Assembly: GCA_037447655.1 (NCBI GenBank)
Contig: JBBHKE010003555.1
Span: 122,001-186,000, forward strand
Source: Zygnema cylindricum
Taxonomy: Eukaryota > Streptophyta > Zygnematophyceae > Zygnematales > Zygnemataceae
DNA length: 64,000 bases
Reading direction: 5' to 3'
Below, one piece after another: positions 32,081-41,026 of the stretch. A model generated the notes under the pieces. The model was given only the letters and a program-made list of their open reading frames with translations, did not search any database and was not told the origin of the DNA. The translations under genes were made by a program, and so were the position numbers. Positions within the stretch are counted from its first letter, which is position 1, and every line of letters begins with the position of its first letter.

Positions 32081-33645
32081 CATCCAAGATTATTACTCCC
32101 TATTCCACACTCCCCTCACTTCTTTTTTTTAGTTCCATTAGAGTTGTACAACTATAAGCCTTGTCCATTTGGAATCTTTCTAACAAGTTTCCAATAGCCT
32201 CTTTTTTAGTTAATTTTTTTATCTTTCTATCTCTGTCTCTCTCTACATGAATTCCCAAAGTATACCTTGCTTCTCCTATATCCTTCATCTCAAATCTTTA
32301 TTTTAAATCATTTTTCAACATATTTATTTTATCCATAGATTTACTTAAAATAAGAAAATCATCAACATAAATTGCAATGAAAAAAATTCCTTCCTCATCT
32401 TCAAATAAGTTAATTGAGTGATTTGAGCTGATCTGAATATAACCCAAACTCGTAAGAAACTCATCCTGCTTCTTATTCCATTAGCAAGGGGCGTGTTTCA
32501 GCCCATAAAAAGATTTGATCAATCGGCATACCTTGCTCTCCTTTCTTGCTCCACAAGTCATGTGGTGTGGCATAAAAATCTTCTTTTCCAACTCTACATG
32601 TAGGAAGGTCGTCCTGATGTCCATGTGATGTACTTCTATGTCTTCTGCTGTCGCCATACTAAGAAGTATCCGAACCGAGGGAAGTATCCGAACGGAAGGA
32701 AACATGACGACCGGAGCAAAAGTTTTATCATAGTTAATTCCTTCTTTCTAGGTAAATCCTTTCGCCACTAACTGAGCCTTGTAGCGCTCAATGGTGTTAT
32801 CCGGGTTGATTTTCAATTGTAGCACCCACTTACACCCAATTGGCTTTCTGTCAGCAGGACAATCCACCAATTCCCATGTATCGGTTGCCATAATTGAGGC
32901 CATCTCCTCATTAATGGTTGTCTTCCACCGGTTTTTTTTTGGACAGTTCATTGCCTTTCTATAAGTGTGAGGTTCATCCGAATGAGATAGTTTTATTACC
33001 TTGTTATTAACTTGTTTTTTTTACAACCTTTTGGAACTTCTCCTTTCTCCTTCAAAATTTGTTGCCAAAATAGATAGTTCCAGGTGGGTTCTTTCAAACA
33101 ATCTCGGCTTCTCCATTGTCCCTTAATTCCAGATCAATTTCCGCCAAGTCTTCCGCTTTGGGTAGAGTTTTCACTAGAGTTTCCGCGAACAAGTCCTTCT
33201 CGGTCTGATTTGTACCTACAAGAATGTCATCTTCTTTGAAACCTGGATAATAGGAAGCTAAAAGTCATTGGAATTTTTTAACTCAAATCAGATTTTTACT
33301 GACTTTGTATACTTGAAAGGATCCACAGACTTTCTGTCATCCATAACTACTAGGTGCTTTATTAAGATTATATCTTCATTTTTTAGATCATAACCTATGT
33401 ATCCTTTGACATCCTCATCATATCCTAATAAGTAACCCGATTTTTCTTGTGGATCTACTTTTGAATAAGACTAATCTGTATCTAGACTAAACACTAGACT
33501 GCCGAAAACCATTAATTGAGATATGTCTGGTTTCCCGTCGGTCCATCATTCATAAGGTGTTTAGCCTTTTACCGCTGAAGTAATAACTCTATTTTTAAGG
33601 TTTTTAGCACAAATCATTGCTTCGGCCCAAAACCTTTTTCCTATC
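32081..33645 (-). pseudogene. A4 reverse transcriptase and integrase C-terminal part
   Basis: Minus-strand text includes the RT start WELVDCPADRKPIGCKWVLQ, the VHHMDIRTTFLHVELE stretch and KVCRLIKSFYGLKHAPC. Upstream (33040-33645) is the integrase tail with FGSLVFSLDT-like and MDDRKSVDPFKYTKS-like text. A short duplicate (FPSVRILPSVRI) lies near 32680. Many stops. Confidence 0.8.
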
Positions 33646-34018
33646 TACCAACCGCAGCAGCGCAGTCTAATTCCTGATTACATTCAAATACCCGCAGCTT
33701 CGTAGCAGTTGCTTTGTCACATACAAAAGTTAGCCGCAGCTGCGTTTGTCTTGTTGCGTAGCAACTACTTTGTGATGTACCAAAATATCTGCAGTTGCAT
33801 TTGTCATGTTGCCTGCAGGGTGCGTTCGTCCGTATAGACAATACCAAAAATATCCGCAGCTGTGCTTGTTCCATCTGTGTCGCAGCTGCGTTGTTCAAAT
33901 ACTGGTGTCGGTATCATTCAAACTTGCAATGTGTTTCAAGTGACGACGTGTGTCCTTATAGATATATTTTCCGCCGTCCTATAAATTTGTTGAGACCTAA
34001 AGATTTTAAAAACAATAG
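33646..34018. other. foreign segment replacing A4 protease and integrase
   Basis: At both edges A4 text stops abruptly, and about 1.3 kb present in A2 is missing. The replacement has irregular repeats of CCGCAGCTGCGTTTGTC type. It is similar in flavour but not clearly homologous to the GCAACATAGC repeats at 27246. Non-coding. It may be filler DNA from break repair. Confidence 0.45.
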
Positions 34019-34792
34019 TCCTAACTACCAAGGCTTGGCCACTCTTTCCTCCCCTTCGGATCTTAATCGTATTCTCCCCAACGAGAATCATCCCTACCAC
34101 TAAATTCCATATCCACCTTGAGTCTGGCAATTCCTGCGCACGGTTGATCATGTTCTTGAACTCATCTGGTAACTTCACGAGCAAGCTAATAACTTCCAAA
34201 TTTTCAGTTTCAACCTGTCTAGCACTCTCTAACTCCATGAAAAGTGTTCCGAGCTTATTACAAAAATTGAACATATTTCCCCCCTTGTATACATATGCGT
34301 CAATTTTGTGATTAGCCATTTGTTGTTGCATAATTGTACCACTTTAGTACATCTCTATGAGAGCCACCCAAAGATCGGATGCCCTCTCTACGTGCAAATG
34401 AGGAGATGAAAGCCCTTTAGTAAGATGGCTGACAAATGAAATGCTTTGCCGCCATATTGTTGTAGTCCTAGGTATCGGTATCATTCTCCTCGTTCCTCGG
34501 AATAGGTGGCATGAATGGTGAACCGGTTGCTATTAGTGTGACCATCTCCTTCTCCTTTCCTTTGTCCACCACCTCCCCTTCCTTTGTCTCCTCTGTTGGC
34601 GATGGATCTGCATCTCTGGTGAATTTGTTTCCTCCAACCCCTAGAGGGATGCGAAGAGTAGCTGGATGCCTCACCCATCCACTCATTATTCCTCAAAGCC
34701 TTTTCTCACATAGAGCTTCTGTCATCTTACTTTCCCAATATTTGAAGCAAGTTCCATTGAAGATGGGCACCCTAGAAGGTGGGCTCATAACT
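34019..34792 (-). pseudogene. A4 gag remnant
   Basis: Text such as MANHKIDAYVYKGGNMFNFC and VGMILVGENTIKIRRGGKSG matches A2 Gag. The N-terminus VMSPPSRVPIFNGTCF runs through a primer site with two mismatches (34780-34792). The expected LTR start codon is ATA here. Several frame breaks. Confidence 0.8.
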
Positions 34793-35856
34793 TGCAATTC
34801 CAAGACCTCTATAGGTCCTTAGAATGTGCAGCTCACACGAAGCTTCTTAGATAACCCTGATCCTTTTGTGTTTCAGCAAGTATAACTGCCACCTTAGCAG
34901 ACAAAAACTTTGACCACCTTCACCTCTCTGAAGGGAAGACTTCATTGAGTCGATAGCATATAGAATCTTTGAATTTGCTCCTCTAAGCAGTAAATTATTA
35001 GTGGTCAAAGATGACCTTTTGTACAAGAGCTCTCTCGGAGAGCAATGGCTACCTACTAAATTTTCTTAGTCATATATCTCTCTGAAACTCTATCTACTGA
35101 CGACCGGCACCAATCAAAATATTGTGTTGTACAGAAAAGTATAGGTGTCGGTGTACTTTGTGTACGACCATCGTACGACATGGCCAAAATGTCGACACAT
35201 GTCATATTCGGATATTTTCTCGAAATCTCCGGAGTTGCCGCAATTCAATGTTGTGGCGCCACGTGTCACTAGACATGGCGATGACTGTAAAACGCCAAAA
35301 GTACATATTCCGCGATTGCGGCGCCTATCGTGGCCGTCTAATAAAATCCGGCTATAATTCTAGCTGTTGAAAATAGACGCGGGGTATTTGTTTCACAGTC
35401 GAAACAAATGCGCGGTAATTGTTTCATAAAATACATACAACCATACTGTACTTGAACTTTTTTTATGAACTAGGAATCTATTCGAAAGTTAAATGAATTA
35501 CTATATGTGTTAACTTTTATATACTTATCAAACCATACATCACTTAGCACTGGTCCTTGACTAATAGGATAAAACTACTGGCTATCGCCAACTTTGACGA
35601 ATGGCAGGTACCAGGATCAAATCCTAGGTGCGTCAAGTACCTTTTTAGTAAATCTACCAAATTACTACCTCTCTCCCTCTAGATAGCCCTCTGGATAGCA
35701 TAGGCAGCCATGGCTCTAGCTTCCTCTCCACCTTTTAATGACTACGACAATTGTGGGGGCTGAAGAGAGGAGTTAGAGGCAGATTGTCTCTGTTTCTTTT
35801 TTGCATTTTATCTTTCACAAAACCTAGAAAATAATAAAAGAAACTTTAATTTCTAC
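34793..35856 (-). repeat. 5' LTR of A4
   Basis: 1064 bp, collinear with 23936-24986, with the AGCCATGGCT block near 35708. The LTR end is GGAATTGCA. Confidence 0.8.
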
Positions 35857-36183
35857 AAAAATCATGGCGGAAAGTTTATGAATCCGTGACGCCGATGTTG
35901 TCTCAAGTGAACATGACGTTACAATGGCGCAAAACCCTAAACATCTACAATATCTCAAAAAACTAGATGTCTTGAATCGTCTCTGTTTTTGTAGACATTA
36001 CCAATTGTTGATCGTTTTCTCGTCCTCTCCAATGGTCACAAGTCGTACCCACGTCTAAAATCTTCACATTTCAAAGTTACGTTATCATTTTTGCACATTG
36101 TAACTCTCTTCAAAGTAGTACGGAGAATCTTCTCTAAAATTTAAAGTACTTCTTCAAAGTATTGCTTACACGGGGACACCCCC

Positions 36184-36452
36184 AAATACTTCTCACGATG
36201 TGAAAATTGAAAATTGTTATAATCCACACCATTGGTACTAAAACCTGAAAACTCCCATTGGGTACACTAATTATACTAAAAACTAAAATGGTGCACACTA
36301 ATTAGACTAAAAATTTAAAATTGAAATAGTGCACGGTAACTATCGTAAGCTAAATCTAAAACAGTTCACACTAAGTATATTAAAAATTAAAAATTGTAAT
36401 TATACACATTAATTATATAAAAATTCGTTATAATGCACCCTAATGGAGGACA
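36184..36452. other. AT-rich degenerate tandem repeat, no gene
   Basis: Irregular repeats of about 45 bp around the words ACTAATTATACTAAAAA and TGGTGCACAC. Confidence 0.4.
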
Positions 36453-36562
36453 CAGAATTGCATATGCTGCGCTACGCTATTCTACTTAGTTGTTATGCTG
36501 CTATGTTGCGTTGGACTGGAATCGCAGCAGCGCTGCTCTGCAACCGCAACTATAACAGTATG
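36453..36562 (-). repeat. inverted copy of the GCAACATAGC repeat
   Basis: The reverse complement matches 27246-27345 (ATAGTTGCGGTTGCAGAGCA, CGCAACATAGCA). Both are truncated pieces of one larger repeat. Confidence 0.6.
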
Positions 36563-36891
36563 GTCTCTAGCCCTTAAGTACTCAACTTTGTAACCCTTTT
36601 ACATTAGGACTGAGAATTTTTTTTAGAAAGCCCTCTCTCCAGAGGCCATCTGTATAAATTTGTTGTCTTTGAACAGCCATAACTCAATGCTCAGGTGAGC
36701 AAATTCAGCGATTCATTTTGTTGCGGACTCTGGGGAGTCTAGGCTACACAAAGGTGTAGTTGGTGAGAATTTTTGTGTGCCAATGTGGCACTTATTCATT
36801 CCCAAAGTCAAAAGTGCAAATATTATTCTAGAGGTTTCATATAAGCTAGACATTTTGTGTACCAATGGAGGTCACATAATTACAAAAGTTT
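36563..36891 (+). repeat. 3' part of a copia LTR (truncated)
   Basis: It matches the ends of the F, G and E LTRs: 'cataactcaatgctcaggtg', the 'gtgtgccaatgtggcactta' block, and the terminal ATGGAGGTCACATAATTACA with the conserved LTR-borne gag start. No internal region follows. Confidence 0.65.
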
Positions 36892-36964
36892 TGTTTCAAT
36901 TTGAGGCTAAGTTTAATGTAACGCTTAGACGATTAAATTTCAATTTTGCGGCTAAGTAAAATTC

Positions 36965-37432
36965 GAACATATGCTCTCACCGTAGAGCTCAACTAACGAC
37001 AAAAAATGACTGTTCACAACACTTTTATTTACATGTGGTTACCACAGTTTTGTTACCGTAAACCTTCGCCGGCGGTGTGAAATGCTAATTTTAGGGAATT
37101 GATCATGGTAGTGACTATTTTGGTTGCACACAGTCACTTACGTCATTTTGTCAAAAATTGTACGTTTGAAGTACACATAGGTACAAGTAAAGTACCGTTG
37201 AGTCTAAATTTGACGGTCAATCGGTTAATAGCTTTGAATTTCAAAATATTGTGTCAACCGCTTAAACTTTTGCCGCGCTTACGAATGTCGACCGTTTTAA
37301 TAAAATCACCTATTCACACAATCGGCGAACGTTTACGGTAACAAAACTGCGGCAACCACATGTAAATAAAAGTGTTGCAAACCGTCACTTTTTGTCGTTA
37401 CGTGAGTTCCACGGTGAGAGCATGTTGGATAT
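36965..37432. mobile_element. foldback element with long terminal inverted repeats (468 bp)
   Basis: The left end ATGCTCTCACCGTAGAGCTC and inverted right end ATGCTCTCACCGTGGAACTC continue into long paired arms ('taacgacaaaaa', 'acacttttatttacatgtgg'). It would fold into a near-complete hairpin. Non-coding. Confidence 0.7.
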
Positions 37433-38239
37433 TAACTTAGCCGCAAAATTGAATTTTAGTCGTTTAGGCGTTACATTGAACTTAGACGCAAATTGAAACG
37501 AAACAACTTTAAACTCAAGTATCGTAAGTCTTGTACGGATATATTAAATCGCACGAAACGAAATAAGCATCTTTAAACTAAAGTAGTGTAAGTCTTGTAC
37601 GGAAATATTTGAATGCACGAAACGAAATAAACTTTGTACACTATAAGAAAACGAACCGGCGTAAAAATTTCAATTGAAATTAAATGAAAAAAATGCGCGT
37701 CATCACGCGCAACGAAATCGAGCCACACTATCTACGAATCAACATTCGAGCCACACTACCTACGAATCAACATTTTTGCATTGACACCGAAATTTTGTTT
37801 CACTTTTATGTACATGTGGTTACCGCAATTTTGTTACCGTAAACATTGGCCGGCCGTGTGAATTGCTAATTTTATTATGACGGTCGACGTTCGCAAGCGC
37901 GGCAAAAGTTTAAGCGGTTGAGACAATATTTTGAAAGTCAAAGCTATCCAACAAATTGACCGTCAAATTTAGACTCGTCGGTATTTTACTTGTACCAATG
38001 TGTACTTCAAACGTACCATCTTTGACAAAATGACTTAAGTAACTGTGCACAACCAAAACAGTGACTGCCATGATCAATTCCCTCAATTTATTATGACGGT
38101 CGACGTTCGCAAGTGCGGCAAAACTTTAGCCAGTTGTAACAATATTTTGAAAATCTCTAACTCTAACTTTTTCCGTCAACTTCACAATTTCCGTCGACTT
38201 CACAATTTTCGTTGACTTCACCGTCCAATGGAAACCAAG
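37433..38239. repeat. further copies of the foldback family
   Basis: 37790-38090 repeats the arm sequence ('acatgtggttaccgcaattt', 'tatgacggtcgacgttcgc'), and the latter recurs at 38090-38160. 37490-37640 holds a short direct repeat ('agtcttgtacggaaatattt'). 38165-38235 shares the 'cgtcgacttcacaattt' and 'caccgtccaatggaaa' sequence that precedes the hAT copy at 40509. No gene. Confidence 0.55.
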
Positions 38240-39502
38240 CATAGTTCAAAAGTAGGCGTTTTTATGGTAGGCCTTTCGGGTACTTCCGCATGTGCTAAAG
38301 TTACAGTTATTTTTTGTCGTTTTCCTCCATAACTCAGAAAAAAACGAAAAAATCCGCAGCCGTACCAAAAAAATGAAATTAACACTGTACAAGTTGCGTT
38401 ACCTTACAACTTTAAGTGTGTTGCAATTTGTCGTCTAGTGCGAAGCAGTTTGTCGTCTAACGCATTTCGACCCAATTTCGCATCCTTCCAGCTCATCTTC
38501 AAACTTTATATAAAATCATCTCGCGAGGTGATTTAAATAGAGTTCCATGAGGTAAACGAATAGGTAGATGCTGTCGCAAGTGCCAGAAGTTTTTTACAAT
38601 TTTTGAGCTCGAAGTACCAAAAAAAAAACCCACCGCACTTTTCCAACCTGTGCGTGACTTCTTTCCTTGCGTTTTTTTCCGTACAGGGGCCGTGGAGGGG
38701 GTTTCGACCAACGGACGCCATTTTGCAAAAGGGAAGTATGTGAAAGCGCCTCTCTCTCTCTCTCTCTCCCTCTCCCACTAACGGGTCTATTGCACAATTC
38801 TTGCAATAAAAAAATGCAAGAAAGGTATCAAATGAAAGATCTATAAAAAATATTTCTTTTGGTTGTCTTTTAACTTATTTTGGTGGCAAATAGAGTGAAA
38901 ACGGACAAAAAAACAAAATTGGAAAACCATGGCGAAATGTTTTGGAATTTGTGACGTTGACGCTATCGTAAGTACGCGTGACGTCAAAATGTCACAAAAT
39001 GGCACAAGTAGTTAGATGTCTACAATCGTCTCTATCAGTAAACGTCATCAATTGTCGCGATTTTTGTACGCGTCTACAATCGTCACAAATTGCACCTACG
39101 TCTACATCCGTCACAATCTAAAGTTCCGATTTCATTTTCTTTACATACGAATGCTCTGAAATTTGTACGGAGAATATTCACTAAAGAACAAAGTAACAAG
39201 ACTAAGTTTAAGTTACATGCGAAAGTACCCTAAGTCGGCGCCTTTGTCGTAAGTTGTGTTATGGGCTTTTCATGTGATCTTCTTAGATCGCTACTTTTAT
39301 CAGCGACCGTTCGATCGTCCAAATCTGACGGTGTAAATAAAAATATTTGTTCTGAATGTTTTAATTGGTCCAATTTTTGGTCCGAATGTTTTTATTGGTC
39401 CGAATATGTCCGAATACAATATGGGTCTTAAGGTCATATTGTATGTTTTTGCAAACAATAGGCATATTGTATGGGCCTACTTTCACCTACTTTTGAACTA
39501 TG
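38240..39502. mobile_element. hAT-like MITE containing a second TIR insertion
   Basis: Outer ends CATAGTTCAAAAGTAGGCG and inverted CATAGTTCAAAAGTAGGTG match the family at 8183 and 9345. At 38277-39231 the interior is replaced by DNA starting GGGTACTTCCGCATG and ending with the inverse of AGGGTACTTTCGCATGT. That inserted DNA carries part of the GGGGGTGTC-family body. Host-site flanks do not form a clean 8-bp repeat. Confidence 0.6.
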
Positions 39503-39636
39503 GTTTGTTTTGCGTTTTTTATAATAAAACAAAAAACAAGACAGCAATAAAATAACCCTAAACATACGGTCGCGCGGAGAAAACGAGGTGTGGCCCCTTT
39601 CCTGCATGATTCGGTACATTAGAGTTCAGTACACTA

Positions 39637-40187
39637 CACCGTCAATCGCTATTAGAGTAAAGGAATAAATAGCGTAAAAAAAAAATTAGTGTTATTAACA
39701 CTAATCGGGAATTTTGTTTTTTTTTTAAAAAATATATATACTAATTAATCTCTATCTGTAATTTGGGTTGTCCTGAATAATAAATTCCCGCCCTTTCGAT
39801 GTCTACAGTAATCTTTGTACCTGTACAAAATCTGACAATTCTTACGCCATCGTGCTGTTCACACGGTCGACGGACAAACATATGAGAACGTGATTTTTGT
39901 CGACGAGTTTGCGTCTCTTTCTTCCTGTGCACATTCACATGTGTGTGCAATAATGTTAAGTGTCTTTTTATGCCTTTGTAATTCAAAAAGTACCATTTCG
40001 TACGGATATACCTTGTTCGTACGCCATACTATTTCCATCGCAGTGTACTTTCTTTATTAACGCTAATTGAAAAAAAAACCTAATTAGAGTAATGGAAAAA
40101 ATAGAATTATGGATTGTATTTCGGGTTTTTTTTTATGAAAAAAGGGCACCGAATTGGCGTTATATACTCTAATAGCGATTGACGGTG
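39637..40187. mobile_element. MITE, TA-flanked family (551 bp)
   Basis: Ends CACCGTCAATCGCTATTAGA on both sides (right end inverted), with TA at each border. The interior resembles the 493-bp copy at 10022. Non-coding. Confidence 0.8.
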
Positions 40188-40194
40188 TACTGTA

Positions 40195-40387
40195 CATTAC
40201 CGTACAACACAGTTCAATACAGTACCGTACAGTACAGTACCATACAGCACAGTTCAATACAGTACCGTACATTTTCTACAGTACAATACCGTACAGTACC
40301 ATACAGTACAGTTTCATACGGTACCGTACATAATCGTATTAAACAGTTCAGTTTATTACCGTACATTACCGTACGTTACTATACTTC
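40195..40387. repeat. GTAC-rich microsatellite
   Basis: Irregular repeats of CAGTACCGTACAGTAC over about 190 bp, rich in the self-complementary word GTAC. Confidence 0.7.
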
Positions 40388-40490
40388 ACCGTACATCACA
40401 ATTTCCGTCAACTTCACAATTGCCGTCGACTTCACAATTGCCGTCGACTTCACAATTGCCGTCGACTTCACAATTTCCGTCGACTTCACC
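40388..40490. repeat. 18-bp tandem repeat
   Basis: About five units of CGTCGACTTCACAATTGC. A shorter, diverged version lies at 38165-38225, in both cases just before an hAT-like MITE. Confidence 0.75.
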
Positions 40491-40508
40491 GTCCAATGGA
40501 AACAAAGC

Positions 40509-40627
40509 ATAGTTCAAAAGTAGGCGTTTAATACAATATGTGTCTTAAGGTCATATCGTATTAAATTGTATTCAGGTCATATTGTATCATATTGTATATA
40601 TATACTTTGACCTACTTTTGAACTATG
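40509..40627. mobile_element. hAT-like MITE, short form (119 bp), perfect target duplication
   Basis: CATAGTTCAAAAGTAGGCG to the inverse ...CTACTTTTGAACTATG, flanked by AAACAAAG on both sides. This is the clearest evidence for hAT ancestry (8-bp duplication) in the window. Only the termini and the 'tcttaaggtcatat' block remain. Confidence 0.88.
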
Positions 40628-40885
40628 AAACAAAGCACGCGCGCGATAGTCGACTCGCTGGCACGCGCGGATGCAGAGAGACTGTCCGTACACGATTCCG
40701 TACGATTCCTGGCGACGCCCAACGGAGGAGAGGCATTACACGGAACGCGAGTTCGCGCTACAGTCCCGAATCCTTCGTCCGCTTCTCTCGCTGTCCTTCT
40801 GCGCCTTCCACGTCACCCTCCGACTCGTCCTCTCGCGCTCCTCTCCCTCGCCCTCTCCCTCTCCCTCTCCCTCTCCCCCCCCCTC
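40628..40885 (+). promoter_or_regulatory. GC-rich 5' region of the glycosyltransferase gene
   Basis: Base composition changes sharply to GC- and CpG-rich after the MITE. A CTCTCC repeat (about 40844-40885) ends directly before the ATG. Pyrimidine patches near the transcription start are common in plant promoters. No TATA box is evident. The MITE at 40509 lies just upstream. Confidence 0.5.
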
Positions 40886-41026
40886 ATGGCCGCCCACGTC
40901 ACACTGCCGCGGCTGGCGCTGGCCGGGCTGCTGCTTTTGTCGGCTAGTGCCGGAAACTTCGCGGAAGCTTCCTCGCATCGCTGGGTGTCGGACCTCCACG
41001 AGCTGACGCGTCGGCCGGGCGAGACG
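40886..41026 (+). CDS. Glycosyltransferase exon 1
   Basis: 47 codons: hydrophobic leader and short lumenal stem. It ends GACG before donor GTACGT. GC-rich, unlike the AT-rich later exons. The start is the only ATG after the CT tract giving a leader peptide. Confidence 0.68.

Larger units (their letters stand above)
23936..35856 (-). mobile_element. Copia element A4, interrupted by element B
   Basis: LTRs are 23936-24986 (3') and 34793-35856 (5'). Flanks AAAAG and AAAAT suggest a 5-bp target duplication with one mismatch. The internal sequence is split by B at 25713-32080. It carries RNase H (24987-25712), RT and the integrase end (32081-33645), foreign DNA (33646-34018) and gag (34019-34792). 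Protease and most of integrase are missing. The frame is broken throughout. Confidence 0.85.
23330..36183. mobile_element. GGGGGTGTC TIR transposon (PIF/Harbinger-like) split by nested retroelements
   Basis: The left terminus GGGGGTGTCACC (23330) and the inverted right terminus GGGGGTGTCCCC (ending 36183) bound a non-coding element. Its two halves (23330-23935 and 35857-36183) rejoin at the A4 insertion site. The same body occurs at 38505-39230 and, inverted, at 6720-7140. Three-base flanks are TAA on the left and AAA on the right, weakly supporting the 3-bp duplication of PIF/Harbinger. A 14-bp palindrome CACCTCGCGAGGTG (near 23586) is shared with the 38517 copy. Confidence 0.6.

Noticed and set aside
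40388-40490. CRISPR-like array (18-bp repeats)
   Set aside because: Units are directly adjacent without spacers and the DNA is eukaryotic. Simple tandem repeat.
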